From Streptomyces sp. YPW6 (lineage in GTDB: Bacteria > Actinomycetota > Actinomycetes > Streptomycetales > Streptomycetaceae), in assembly GCF_018866325.1 (NCBI RefSeq), contig NZ_CP076457.1, positions 7,103,001 through 7,167,000 of the forward strand: 64,000 bases of DNA, read 5' to 3'. The notes under the pieces were generated by a model. That model had not been told where the DNA came from and ran no database searches. It worked only from the letters and a program-made list of their open reading frames with translations. A program made the position numbers and the translations under genes. This document shows positions 18,687 through 27,364 of the stretch, piece after piece. Each line of letters opens with the position of its first letter. Position 1 is the stretch's first letter.

Positions 18687-19571
18687 TCAGGCGGACTGCG
18701 GGATTTGCTCCTGGCTCCGCCAAAAGGCTTCTTCGTACTCGGCCGGCGGAACGTAGTCGAGCGCGGAGTGAAGACGCTCCTCGTTGTACCAGGCGATCCA
18801 CTGGAAGATCGTCCGTTCGACCTGGTCGACATCCTTCCAGGGACCCTGCATCTCGATCAGCTCGGCCTTGAAGGTCCCGTTCAGCGCCTCGGCCATCGCG
18901 TTGTCATACGAGTCCGCGACCGATCCGACGGAGGCGGAGGCACCGATGTCGGCGAGCCGGTCGGTATGCCGAATTGATACGTATTGCGACCCGCGATCGC
19001 TGTGGTGTATCAGTCCGGAGTCCTTCTTGATCCGGCGCCGCCAGAGCGCCATCTCCAGGGCGTCCAGAGGGAGTTCGGTCCGCATGTGGTTCGCGACCTG
19101 CCAGCCGACGATCATCCGCGAGTACACGTCCAGGACGAACGCCACATACGCCCACCCCGACCAGGTGCGGACATACGTCATGTCCGCCACCCATAGCTGA
19201 TCAGGCCGGCTCGCGGTGAAGTCGCGGTCGACCAGGTCCGGCGGCCGGGGCGCCGATGGCTCCGGGACGGTTGTGCGGCGGCGCCGGCCACGGATGACAC
19301 CTTCCAGGCCCAGCTCGGCCATCAGTCGCTCGACCGTGCAGCGGGCCACGACGATGCCTTGGCGTCGAAGCGCGCGGGTGATCCGGCGGGCGCCGTAGGT
19401 GCCGCCCGACTCCGCGTGGACCTCCTCGATCAGCGGCATGAGCTGCTCGTCCCGGAGCCGGCGGGCCGACTTCGGCCGCTTCTTGCGGGCGAAGTACGTC
19501 GACGGCGACAGCTGAAGCACCCGGCAGACGGGATCGACCCCGAGACCTCTGTCACGCAGGTGGTCGATCAC
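18687..19571 (-). CDS. IS3-family transposase OrfB
   Basis: 294 residues with an HTH_21 segment (GGTYGARRITRALRRQG) and a full rve integrase core: Asp in LWVADMTYVRTW, Asp in IHHSDRGSQYVS and Glu in NAMAEALNGTFKAELI. The GTG start overlaps the orfA stop as GTGA. The orfB frame is also open back to the T6 tract at 19610-19615 (frame reads VFCPGDRPSPDEAEQVIDHL), so a -1 slip at G-TTTTTT-G would make the OrfAB fusion, as is usual for IS3 elements. Confidence 0.93.
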   Translation of the reverse strand: MIDHLRDRGLGVDPVCRVLQLSPSTYFARKKRPKSARRLRDEQLMPLIEEVHAESGGTYGARRITRALRRQGIVVARCTVERLMAELGLEGVIRGRRRRTTVPEPSAPRPPDLVDRDFTASRPDQLWVADMTYVRTWSGWAYVAFVLDVYSRMIVGWQVANHMRTELPLDALEMALWRRRIKKDSGLIHHSDRGSQYVSIRHTDRLADIGASASVGSVADSYDNAMAEALNGTFKAELIEMQGPWKDVDQVERTIFQWIAWYNEERLHSALDYVPPAEYEEAFWRSQEQIPQSA

Positions 19572-19879
19572 CTGCTCGGCCTCGTCCGGGGACGGTCGAT
19601 CTCCTGGGCAAAAAACACCGAGGCGGCTTTCAGGATCTCGTTCGCCCGCCGCAACTCGGCCACTTCCCGGCGGAGTTGCTTCAACTCATCCAGCTCGGCG
19701 GTGGTGAGCCGGTCGTCCCGCTCGCCGCGGTCGGCCTCGGCCTGGCGGACCCAGCCTCGCAGGGCCTCCTTGTGGATGCCCAGGTCCCTCGCAACGTGGG
19801 CGATGGGGCGGCCGGTGGTGCGGACCTCGCGGATCGCGCGCTCGCGGAGCTCGTCCGGATATTTACGGGGTGCTGCCAT
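19568..19879 (-). CDS. IS3-family transposase OrfA
   Basis: 103 residues from the ATG at 19879 (MAAPRKYPDELRERAI). It is an HTH_Tnp_1 protein: IAHVARDLGIHKEALRGWVRQ is the helix-turn-helix, followed by a leucine-zipper-like segment ELDELKQLRREVAELRRANEILK. It binds the element ends and provides the N-terminal part of the OrfAB transposase. The alternative upstream start at 19933 lies outside the likely coding region. Confidence 0.9.
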   Translation of the reverse strand: MAAPRKYPDELRERAIREVRTTGRPIAHVARDLGIHKEALRGWVRQAEADRGERDDRLTTAELDELKQLRREVAELRRANEILKAASVFFAQEIDRPRTRPSR

Positions 19880-19942
19880 GGTGCTGGTGGATCTCCTTCG
19901 CCAGGACCGTAACCCTGGCATCAGGGACTCCACAAATCTCGG

Positions 19943-20576
19943 TACAGCTCACTGCCAAGCCCTGCGTAGAAGCCCCACTGAACGCCTCAGAGGTCAGAGC
20001 GATGGGTGGCTGGCCCGATCCATCGACCACGCGCCTGCCGATTCACGGCAATGCGCCGCCCTGATGAGCCTCGTCGTCCAAGTCCTCGACGACCCGGACG
20101 GTTCCGCCGCACTCACTCGTCTACTGTCCCGACTCCCGCCAGGCAGGTCCGGGCGCCTGAGAACCCTCACCCCGCACTGCTCACCGGCCATGAGCGCTGC
20201 GATAGCGGAAGCAACCCGCCTCCAGCAGGAAGCCTGCGGACCGCAGCCTCTCTTCCCTCAACCCCCTACTCACAGAGGCCGCCTCGACCCGCGCGCCATT
20301 TCAGATCCCCTCCCCAACGCCTGGGCAGCCCCGCTGGCAGGGCTGGACGGACCCGCGCGGCTTCTGCGGCGCGACGCCGCGATTCGTCTGGTCCAGATGG
20401 CCCGCGGCGGATCACGTACGAGCGCGGGTTGCTACCTCGGCATCCCGCCCGGGACCCTGCAGTCCACCACTCTGCGAGTGCGCACCTGGCAGAAGCTGCC
20501 GGGCAACACCGAGGCATACCAGGCCGCCCTGCAACACGTGGCAGAGATCATCATGGCTGGTCCCGAACATGGGTGA
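19943..20576 (+). pseudogene. 3' remnant of an unknown gene cut by the IS3 element
   Basis: About 210 codons are open in frame from the IS3 edge to the TGA at 20576 with protein-like composition throughout: MSLVVQVLDDPDGSAALTRL, CYLGIPPGTLQSTTLRVRTW and AALQHVAEIIMAG. No start with a good ribosome-binding site is seen, although an ATG at 20063 could serve a shorter product. The C-terminal segment recalls the ends of some actinobacterial TniQ-like proteins, but I cannot confirm that. Most likely the 5' part was lost at IS3 insertion. Confidence 0.5.
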
Positions 20577-20646
20577 AGCCCCATGCCACCTGCGAGCGCG
20601 GGAAATGGAGATGCCTTCCCTTGACCGGCACAGGCAGGATCGCTCC

Positions 20647-21099
20647 ATGTCGACCGATGTCAGCGGAATGATCGAATGCCGGCCCGGGGCCCGTCTATGG
20701 GGCCCCGATGACGAAGACTCCGTCTGGGAGGTTGCCATCGATCTCTTCCTCCTCAACAGGGGCAACGCCTACGACGGCCTGGCCTGCCTGTTCGGAGTCC
20801 GAAACTCCTTCGGCTTCCGTCCCCTGGCGGAAGGTCGTGGCCTTCCGGATGACGCCTCGGATGGGCTGCGAGGTGAGTTCGCAGGCTACGGCGGCCCCCA
20901 CGATGTGCACGGGACCACGTGGCTGACCTGGGCCGAGCTGCGCACGACGGACTGGCAGGAGACCAACTCCTCAGGCACACGAACGCGCGCCTCAGCCGCA
21001 GGAGACGACACCGACTGGGGCCGCGTCTGGAGCGTTATGCGCATCCTCAGCGAGATCCACGGAGCTGAGAACGTACGCCTCGTCGTCTGGTTCCACTGA
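20647..21099 (+). CDS. hypothetical protein of a Streptomyces-type family
   Basis: 150 residues, starting MSTDVSGMIECRPGARLWG with AGGATC before the ATG. Conserved-looking blocks are AIDLFLLNRGNAYDGLACLFGVRNSFGFRPLAEGRGLP, TTWLTWAELRTTDW and RLVVWFH at the C-terminus. Proteins of this shape occur singly in many Streptomyces genomes and have no assigned function. There is no signal peptide or membrane segment. Its GC and codon use are typical of the genus, unlike the DUF3710 gene. Confidence 0.7.
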   Translation: MSTDVSGMIECRPGARLWGPDDEDSVWEVAIDLFLLNRGNAYDGLACLFGVRNSFGFRPLAEGRGLPDDASDGLRGEFAGYGGPHDVHGTTWLTWAELRTTDWQETNSSGTRTRASAAGDDTDWGRVWSVMRILSEIHGAENVRLVVWFH

Positions 21100-21162
21100 C
21101 TCGCAGCTGAGCAACTGGTTGGCCACTGAGTGTTGTAGTTGGCCGGAGTCACGTACCGACAT

Positions 21163-22032
21163 CTACCGTCCGATGCGGCGGGCCGTGCGGGATTGCGTGC
21201 GCAAGGCAGGCAGCCGGGCGATGTCTTCCGCTCCGGCCAGGCTTTCGCCCAAGGTCAGCAGCGAGAGGAGCCGCACCGGCCGACCGGCGGTGGCGGCGGC
21301 CTCCAGTTTGTGGTGTCCGTCGAGGAGGAAGTGGGTCAGGCCCCAGTGCACGAAGTAGTCGTCTCCTCGGTCGATGGCGGGCTGGCACACGTCCAGGGTG
21401 GAGATCGCCACCGCCGTGGGGATCGTTCCCTGCTCCATGAGTGCGACGTATTCCTCGACACGCTCCCGCTCGTTCCACGTCGGGGGAACCATGGGCACGA
21501 CGAACTCGTAGAGGTGGGCGTCCGCGTCGACCGCGGTCTCGAAGGTCCGGTAGTACGGGGTGTGCGGGTACACCGGAAGGCCCCAGAACTGATCGATCCC
21601 CCACGTCGTGGCCTGTTCGCCGCTGAAGTAGTCGCCCTCTCTACCGGGGATGACCAGCCGGGGTTCCACCTTCAGGAGCAGCGGAAGGTACTCGCCCTCC
21701 GGCAACAACGTGCCGAACGCAACGATCACGCCGCCGTCGTCCGGATCGTCCAGCGTTCCGGTGAGCCGTTCCTGCATGCTCTCCAGGGACAGCTTCTCCC
21801 GCGCGGTCTCCAGCCGACGGAACAGGAGCGGGCACGTGCCGCAGTAGAAGCTGAGCTCGAAGGCAGGCTCGTCGTCGACCATGAGCAAGCGGCGCCGCGG
21901 TCCGCCGCCGAGCTCCTGCAGCTCCGTATCGAAGTTCAACCGCGCCTCGGAGGTCGGGACGCCGAGACTGCGGGGGTCGCCCGTTTTGATCATCACGGGC
22001 CGACCGTACGGGACGCCGTCAACGGGCTCCAC
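21163..22032 (-). CDS. hypothetical protein with ParB-like C-terminal motif
   Basis: 289 residues. LTHFLLDGHHKLEAAATAGRPVRLLSLL near residues 225-255 resembles the DGHHR-type motif of ParB/sulfiredoxin-fold proteins. ELSFYCGTCPLLFRR near residues 58-72 has two Cys that could bind metal. VGVPTSEARLNFDT-type sequence and a run of predicted beta strands make up the N-terminal half. Start may be the ATG at 22032 or the one 13 codons in. A perfect 26-bp palindrome lies 43-68 bases upstream and could be its operator. Function unknown. Confidence 0.65.
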   Translation of the reverse strand: MEPVDGVPYGRPVMIKTGDPRSLGVPTSEARLNFDTELQELGGGPRRRLLMVDDEPAFELSFYCGTCPLLFRRLETAREKLSLESMQERLTGTLDDPDDGGVIVAFGTLLPEGEYLPLLLKVEPRLVIPGREGDYFSGEQATTWGIDQFWGLPVYPHTPYYRTFETAVDADAHLYEFVVPMVPPTWNERERVEEYVALMEQGTIPTAVAISTLDVCQPAIDRGDDYFVHWGLTHFLLDGHHKLEAAATAGRPVRLLSLLTLGESLAGAEDIARLPALRTQSRTARRIGR

Positions 22033-22074
22033 CGAGTACTGAGTATCTATCTGGCCGGACGGGCCAACTACGAC

Positions 22075-22100
22075 GCTCAGTCACATGCATGTGACTGAGC
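22075..22100. promoter_or_regulatory. 26-bp perfect palindrome upstream of the 21163 gene
   Basis: GCTCAGTCACATG is followed directly by its reverse complement. It sits just outside the end of IS5 copy B (22105) and 43 bases upstream of the gene start on the minus strand. It could be an operator for a dimeric regulator or a hairpin. Confidence 0.5.
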
Positions 22101-22104
22101 ACTA

Positions 22105-23055
22105 GGGGGTGTCCGGCGGATCATAGGCGGAGCCATAGGCGGACTGCTGCTGCGGTGATCGTGCCGTGGACGACGTAGGCCCTCTTGTCATAACGGGTGG
22201 CGACCGCGCGGGAGTTCTTGAGTCGGTTGATGGTCCGCTCGACCTCGTTGCGTCGCCGGTAGCGCTCGCGGTCGAAGCCGGCAGGTCTGCCGCCCGCGCT
22301 GCCTCTGCGCCGGCGGTTGGCCCGCTGGTCCCGCGGCTCGGGGATCGTGTGCTTGATGCGATGTCTGCGCAGGTAGCTGCGGTTTCGTCTGGAGCTGTAA
22401 GCCTTGTCGCCGCTGACATGGTCGGGCCTGGTCCGGGGCCGCCCGACCAGCGGGCGGGGAACCCGGATCCGGTCCAGGACCTCGATCATCTGCGGGGCGT
22501 CACCCCACTGGCCTGGAGTGATCAGTAGAGCCATGGGGCGGCAGCCGCCTTCGCCGGCGAGGTGGATCTTGGAGGTCAGGCCGCCCCGGGACCGTCCGAG
22601 TCCCTCGTCGGGGCGGTGGTGCCGGGGCGTCGTCCTTTTTTCGGGATCCGCGGACCGGCTTTGCGGGCGCCGGCCGCGTGCTGGTGGGCCCGGCAGGACG
22701 CCGAGTCGACGCCGACCATGCCCCAGTCGACCCGCCCGGCGAGGTCGGCGTCGGCCTGGACCGCCTGCAGGAGCCGGTCCCAGGTGCCGTCCGCCGACCA
22801 GCGGCGATGCCGCTCGTAGACGGTCTTCCACGAGCCGTAGCGTTCCGGGAGGTCACGCCACGGCACACCGGTGCGGACCCGGAACAGGATCCCGTTGACC
22901 ACCGTGCGGTGGTCGTTCCACCGGCCGCCCCGGCCACCTGAAGGCGGTAGATGCGGCTCAAGCAGCGACCACTCGCGACTCGTCAGATCCCCCCGACCCA
23001 TGACCGAACCAACGAGCGACCGGTCGGAAAGTCACATGAGCAGTCGGGCGCACCC
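22105..23055 (-). mobile_element. IS5-family insertion sequence, copy B
   Basis: 951 bp. The ends GGGGGTGTCCGGCGGATCAT and, from the right, GGGTGCGCCCGACTGCTCAT match at about 14 of 20 positions. Both ends are flanked by TA inside a CTAG target. It differs in sequence from copy A. A detached copy of its left end occurs at 23605-23626. Confidence 0.85.
22121..23001 (-). CDS. IS5-family transposase made by -1 frameshifting
   Basis: Two overlapping frames. The first (23001 to 22576) begins MGRGDLTSREWSLLEPHLPP and includes WGMVGVDSASCRAHQHAAG with the first catalytic Asp. At CCG-AAA-AAA-GG it can slip -1 into the second frame, which carries RTTPRHHRPDEGLGRSRGGLTSKIHL, SGDKAYSSRRNRSYLRRH and NEVERTINRLKNSRAVATRYDKRA to the stop at 22121. 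The slippery A6G is at the place used by IS427-type elements, so this copy looks intact and possibly active. Confidence 0.88.
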
Positions 23056-23237
23056 TAGGCGGCTGCCGACGCGGCCATTCAACCGTCGCGGTCAATGACG
23101 ATCCGACTGCGCTCCGAGGGCTGAGAGGAAGTGACCGGGGTCTGAGTACCTGTGCTCATGTGTGGCGCCCGGCGTAACAACATGCTGAGGGGCATGCGAG
23201 CAACAGGCTGTCACCTCACATCAGATCGGTGGACGTT

Positions 23238-23552
23238 ATGAGGCCCGGGGGCGAACCGTCGATCGGCGAGCAGGTTGGGGTGAGCGTGGCCCTGCTCGTT
23301 ATCGACCTGATGGTCATCGCCTGGCTAGTGATCATCCAATACGGAGTGTCCAGTTGGGCGGACAACTACAACGGTGGCAATCCGCCCAGCGCACCCAAGG
23401 AAGCACTACGAGGAATGTGGCTCCTGGCCGCCGGTGCTCTCGTCACTGGCGGTGGTCTCCTTGCCTTGGGTTGGCGTGTCCCTGGCCTCGTGCAGTTGAT
23501 TGTCCTGGGAGTCGGAGCCGGGCTGCTCGCCTACTTCGCCGCCCGTGGATAG
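23238..23552 (+). CDS. small integral membrane protein
   Basis: 104 residues with three hydrophobic segments, about 14-33, 60-78 and 83-100, separated by a soluble loop with SSWADNYNGGNPPSAPKEA. No known family is recognised. GGTGGA four bases before the ATG supports this start over the GTG three codons upstream. It is an island cargo gene between IS5 copy B and the IS remnants. Confidence 0.6.
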   Translation: MRPGGEPSIGEQVGVSVALLVIDLMVIAWLVIIQYGVSSWADNYNGGNPPSAPKEALRGMWLLAAGALVTGGGLLALGWRVPGLVQLIVLGVGAGLLAYFAARG

Positions 23553-23604
23553 CGCACATCCGAACCCACCCCTCCCCGGCTCCCGGACCGTCCGCCCCGA
23601 CAGC

Positions 23605-23626
23605 CAATGATCCGCCGGACACGCCC
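23605..23626. repeat. solo end of IS5 copy B type, inverted
   Basis: Reverse complement of 22105-22126 with two mismatches, followed by CTAG. Only 22 bases of the element remain, abutting the copy A fragment. This marks a past insertion at this spot followed by deletion or recombination. Confidence 0.75.
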
Positions 23627-23630
23627 TAGG

Positions 23631-23797
23631 CAGCGAGCGTTACAAGAAACACAACACCGTCGAACGCACCATCAACCGCCTCAAAAGCTTCCGGGCCGCC
23701 GCCACCCGCTACGACAAACGCGCCTACATCCACCTCGGCACCGTCACACGCGCAGCCCTCGCCATCTGGCTCAGAACATGATCCGGGAAACAGCGCC
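23631..23797 (+). repeat. truncated IS5 copy A end, inverted relative to 14160-14326
   Basis: Matches the reverse complement of 14160-14326 with about three differences. It encodes the transposase C-terminus on the plus strand (NTVERTINRLKSFR, YDKRAYIHLG) and ends with the same terminal repeat, followed by TA at 23798-23799. Together with copy A it forms inverted outer ends of the 14.16-23.80 kb island. Confidence 0.9.
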
Positions 23798-23798
23798 T

Positions 23799-23815
23799 AG
23801 AGCCCGGAAGGCTCT
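23799..23815 (+). terminator. hairpin just beyond the island, likely the original terminator of the Clp operon
   Basis: AGAGCC, loop CGGAA, GGCTCT. If the island is excised at the TA sites, this hairpin begins at the stop codon of the 57-residue gene. Confidence 0.6.
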
Positions 23816-23822
23816 CCTTCCT

Positions 23823-23848
23823 GGGGCGGCCGCTCCGGGGGCCGCCCC
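23823..23848. terminator. strong hairpin between convergent transcripts
   Basis: GGGGCGGCC and GGCCGCCCC pair perfectly around an 8-base loop. It can serve plus-strand transcription entering from the left and the minus-strand molybdoenzyme gene ending at 24038. Confidence 0.75.
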
Positions 23849-24037
23849 ATCCGTCCGGCCCGTGCTCTCCGGCAGAGCGCGGGCCGGTTCCGATCCGGTT
23901 TTCCGGGTGGCGGCCGCCGTGCCCCGCACCCCTCGGGGCACGGCCGGCTGCCTGTCGGGCGGTGTCCACCGCGGCCGGACGTGCCGGTGCCGTCCCTGCG
24001 CGGGGCCGGCGGGTGATGGCCCGCGGGTGATGCCCGT

Positions 24038-26368
24038 TCAGGTGCCCGGGACCACCGTGATCCTGACGTGCTTCATGATCGGCTGGTCGCTCTGGGTGCT
24101 GTAGTCGCCCAGCGCGCACAGGACGTTCATCTCCGGCATGTAGCCGGCCGCACAGCCGCGCGGGATGTCGTACGGGACCGCCGTGTAGCCGTTCAGGAAC
24201 CGCCGGCTGCCGTCCTTCGCCGTGCTCGTGATGTCGACCGGCCCCATGTCGGCGATCCCGCGCTCACGCATGTCGGCACGGTTCATGAAGATCAGCGTGC
24301 GCAGGTTCCTGACGCCCCGGTACCGGTCGTTGTCGGAGTAGACGGTGGTGTTCCACTGGTCGTGCGACCGCATCGTGCCGAGCGCCAGGGTGCCGGGCTC
24401 GGGCACCACGTCGGGCAGCGGTGCCGCGGAGAACTCGGCGCGCCCCGACGGGGTCAGGAAGACCAGCTCGCGGGCGGGCTGCCTGATCCGGAAGCCGAGG
24501 GGCAGCCGGACCCGGCGGTTGAAGTCCTCGAATCCGTCCAGGGCCTCGGCCATCGTGTCCCGGATCCGGTCGTAGTCCTCGATGTACCAGTCCCAGGGGG
24601 TCCGGCTGTCGGGCAGGGCGGCCCGCGCCATCCCGGCGACGATGGCCGGCTCGGACAGCAGGTGCGGGGAGGCAGGGTGCTTCATCCCGACGGACAGGTG
24701 GACCATGCTCATCGAATCCTCGACCGAGGTGCTCTGGACGCCGCCCCGCTGATGGTCCTTCTCGGTGCGGCCGAGACACGGCAGGATCAGGGCCGTGCGC
24801 CCGTGGACGACATGGCTGCGGTTCAGCTTGGTGCTCACCTGGACGGTGAGGTCGCAGGAGCGCAGAGCCGCGTACGTCGCCGGGGTGTCGGGTGCGGCGA
24901 GCGCGAAGTTGCCGCCCATCCCGACGAACACCTTCACCTCGCCGTCCCGCATCGCCCGGATCGTTCCCACGGTGTCCAGGCCGTGTGCGCGCGGCGGGTC
25001 GATCCCGCAGGTCGCGGCGAGCCGGTCCAGGAACTCCTCGGTGGGGCGGTGGTCGATGCCGCAGGTGCGGTTGCCCTGGACGTTGCTGTGCCCGCGCACG
25101 GGGGAGGGGCCCGCCCCCTCCCGGCCGATATTGCCGCGCAGCAGCAGGAGGTTGACGATCTCGCGGACGGTGTCGACGCCGTGCTCGTGCTGGGTGAGGC
25201 CCAGGCACCAGCTGACGATGGAGCGGTCGGCCTCCTCGTACACCTGCGCGGCCTTGAGGATCGCGGCGCGGCTCAGCCCGGACTGGTGCTCCAGCTCCTC
25301 CCAGGGCGTGGCCTCGCACAGCGCCCGGTACTCCTCGAATCCGGCGGTGTGACGGTCGATGAACGTACGGTCCAGGGCCTTGGGGTCGCTCGCCGACTTC
25401 TCCAGGACCGCCTTGGCCATACCGCGCAGCAGCGCCATGTCGCCGCCGATGCGCGGCTGGAGGTTGAGCGTGCTGGTCCTCGTGGTCCTGAACAGCGCCA
25501 TGTCCGTGAAGTCGTGCGGCACGATGGTGCGGGTGGCCGCCGCCTCGACCAGGGGATTGACGTGCACGATCTGCGCGCCGCGACGGTCGGCATCGGCGAG
25601 AGCGGTCAGCATCCGGGGCGCGTTGGACGCGGCGTTGACGCCCAGGATGAAGAGGGCGTCCGCGGACTCCCAGTCCTTGAGGTCGACCGTGCCCTTTCCG
25701 GTGCCCAGGGAAGCCTGGAGGGCCCGTCCGCTGGCCTCGTGGCACATGTTGGAGCAGTCCGGGAGGTTGTTCGTGCCCAGCTCGCGGGCCATCAGCTGGT
25801 AGAGGAAGGTGGCCTCGTTGCCGAGCCGGCCGGAGGTGTAGTACGCCGCCCGGTTCGGGTTGTCGAGACCGCGCAGGGTCGATCCGACCAGTGCGAACGC
25901 GTCCTTCCAGCTGATCGGGACGTAGTGGTCGGAGTCGGCGTCGTACACCATCGGCTCGGTCAGCCGGCCCTGGTTCTCCAGGTCGTGGTCGCTCCACCCG
26001 TACAGTTCGGTCACCGAGTGCGCGGCGAAGAACTCGCGGCCGACACGCTTGGGCGTCATCTCCCAGGTGACGTGCTTGATGCCGTTCTCGCAGATGTCCA
26101 GGTGCAGGCCCTTGGTGTCGTCCGGCCACGCGCACCCGGGGCAGTCGAAGCCGCCGTCCTCGTGGTTCATCCGCATGATCGCGCGGGGGCCGTCCACCAG
26201 CGCGCGTTCCTCCACCAGGAAACGGGTCACGCTCTTCGCCGCTCCCCACCCCGCGGCGGGATGGCGGTAGGGACGGAACCGCGGATCGCCGTCGGGGGCG
26301 GGACCGACCCGGGGCTCCGGGGACTCCTGCGGTTCCTTGCCGGTGCTGGCGTCCTTGTCGGTGCTCAC
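24038..26368 (-). CDS. FdhF/YdeP family molybdopterin oxidoreductase
   Basis: 776 residues. The N-terminal FDCPGCAWPDD and the SGRLGNEATFLYQLMARELGTNNLPDCSNMCHEASG block are the hallmarks of the FdhF/YdeP branch of the DMSO reductase superfamily. They are followed by WESADALFILGVNAASNAPRML, GLTQHEHGVDTVREIVNLLLLRGNIGREGAG and a C-terminal molydop_binding domain (MNRADMRERGIADMGPVDI). The enzyme should bind bis-MGD and one iron-sulfur cluster; physiological substrates of this branch are mostly unknown, and formate is not certain. No signal peptide, so cytoplasmic. It stands alone, with no fdhD or electron-transfer subunit adjacent. Three GGGTACGGCG-like repeats lie just upstream (26390-26420). 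Confidence 0.9.
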   Translation of the reverse strand: MSTDKDASTGKEPQESPEPRVGPAPDGDPRFRPYRHPAAGWGAAKSVTRFLVEERALVDGPRAIMRMNHEDGGFDCPGCAWPDDTKGLHLDICENGIKHVTWEMTPKRVGREFFAAHSVTELYGWSDHDLENQGRLTEPMVYDADSDHYVPISWKDAFALVGSTLRGLDNPNRAAYYTSGRLGNEATFLYQLMARELGTNNLPDCSNMCHEASGRALQASLGTGKGTVDLKDWESADALFILGVNAASNAPRMLTALADADRRGAQIVHVNPLVEAAATRTIVPHDFTDMALFRTTRTSTLNLQPRIGGDMALLRGMAKAVLEKSASDPKALDRTFIDRHTAGFEEYRALCEATPWEELEHQSGLSRAAILKAAQVYEEADRSIVSWCLGLTQHEHGVDTVREIVNLLLLRGNIGREGAGPSPVRGHSNVQGNRTCGIDHRPTEEFLDRLAATCGIDPPRAHGLDTVGTIRAMRDGEVKVFVGMGGNFALAAPDTPATYAALRSCDLTVQVSTKLNRSHVVHGRTALILPCLGRTEKDHQRGGVQSTSVEDSMSMVHLSVGMKHPASPHLLSEPAIVAGMARAALPDSRTPWDWYIEDYDRIRDTMAEALDGFEDFNRRVRLPLGFRIRQPARELVFLTPSGRAEFSAAPLPDVVPEPGTLALGTMRSHDQWNTTVYSDNDRYRGVRNLRTLIFMNRADMRERGIADMGPVDITSTAKDGSRRFLNGYTAVPYDIPRGCAAGYMPEMNVLCALGDYSTQSDQPIMKHVRITVVPGT

Positions 26369-26602
26369 GGCACTTCCCCCCTTTCACCTGCGGGTACGGC
26401 GGGGTACGGCGGGTACGGCGGACCGGCTGCGGCGGATAGCAGGACATGACGGTCTGTAACGGGTCTTTCCGGCAGGCTATGCCGGGCGGTTCCCGGCTGC
26501 CAGTCGGCTCCGGGGCGGGCACCGGAGTCGCTCCCGGTCGGGTACCGTTCCCCGGCTCGTGGGCGCCCCACCGGGCGGAGCCACCGCCGGCGTGGCGGAG
26601 GA

Positions 26603-27364
26603 TCAGTGGTCCGGGAGCGTCAGCCGCCGCGTCACGCGCCGCGCCGACTCCAGCAGCCGCGCCCGGACCTCGGTGGTCCGGTACATCCGGTCCGACCGGA
26701 ACGAGATGCCGATCGAACCGATCTGGTCACCGCTGTACACCGGCACCGCCGCACACGTCGTACCCCGTGCGTACTCCTCCCGGTCCATCGAGAGCGGGCC
26801 CGCCGGGGCGGCGTCGAGCTGGCGCAGCAGCTCCTCCCGGCGGGTGATGGTGCGGGGGGTGAGGTCGGCCAGGGCGTGCCGGGCGAGGTAGTTGGCGCGC
26901 GCCTCGGGGTCCAGCTCGCGCAGCACGCTCTTGCCGAGCGCGGTCGCGTGCCCTGCCTCCTGGAAGCTCACCCAGACGTTCACCCGGGGAGCGCGCGGGC
27001 TGTCGACGATCTCCAGGACCCGGATCTCGCCCTCGTCGTACAGCGTCAGATAGACGGCGGCGGACAGCCTGTCGCGCAGCGAGGACAGCAGGGGGCGGAC
27101 GCGCTCCTGCGACGCCAGGTCGTCGGCGGCGGGCCACAGCCCGGGGCTCCGCTCGGGGAGGGCGAACGCCCCGTCGTCCAGCTCGTCCAGATAGCCGTCC
27201 CGGGCGAGCTCGTGGAGGAGCCGGCGGGCGGTGGACTCCGGCAGCCCGGCCGCCCGCGCCAGCTGCGGTGCGAAGGCGCCGTCCGGCCGCGCCCCGGCGG
27301 CCTCCAGCAACCGGAGGTCCTGCCGGACGGACACCGTCGGCTCGGGGCCGGCCTGGTCACCCAT
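26603..27364 (-). CDS. IclR family transcriptional regulator
   Basis: 253 residues from the ATG at 27364. The N-terminal winged helix (SVRQDLRLLEAAGARPDGAFAPQLARAAGLPESTARRLLHELARDGYL) is followed by the IclR effector-binding domain with AVYLTLYDEGEIRVLEIVDSPRAPRVNVWV, HATALGKSVLRELDPE and TTCAAVPVYSGDQIGSIGIS. Such proteins repress or activate catabolic genes. The nearest candidate target is the molybdoenzyme gene downstream on the same strand, 235 bases away, but nothing in the sequence ties them. Confidence 0.9.
   Translation of the reverse strand: MGDQAGPEPTVSVRQDLRLLEAAGARPDGAFAPQLARAAGLPESTARRLLHELARDGYLDELDDGAFALPERSPGLWPAADDLASQERVRPLLSSLRDRLSAAVYLTLYDEGEIRVLEIVDSPRAPRVNVWVSFQEAGHATALGKSVLRELDPEARANYLARHALADLTPRTITRREELLRQLDAAPAGPLSMDREEYARGTTCAAVPVYSGDQIGSIGISFRSDRMYRTTEVRARLLESARRVTRRLTLPDH

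Larger units (their letters stand above)
18656..19942 (-). mobile_element. IS3-family insertion sequence
   Basis: About 1.29 kb, with orfA and orfB on the minus strand. The edges are taken from imperfect inverted repeats CCGAGTTTCGTAGAGTCC (left) and, read inward from the right, CCGAGATTTGTGGAGTCC. No clear target duplication flanks them, so the exact ends are approximate. It appears to interrupt the reading frame that continues at 19943. Confidence 0.75.

Noticed and set aside
22121..23001. IS5 copy B transposase as a pseudogene
   Set aside because: The two frames join at an A6G slippery site by a -1 shift, the usual expression mode of such elements, so it is treated as intact.
14160..23815. 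Prophage or integrative conjugative element
   Set aside because: No integrase, structural, replication or transfer genes and no tRNA attachment site; only insertion sequences and isolated cargo genes.
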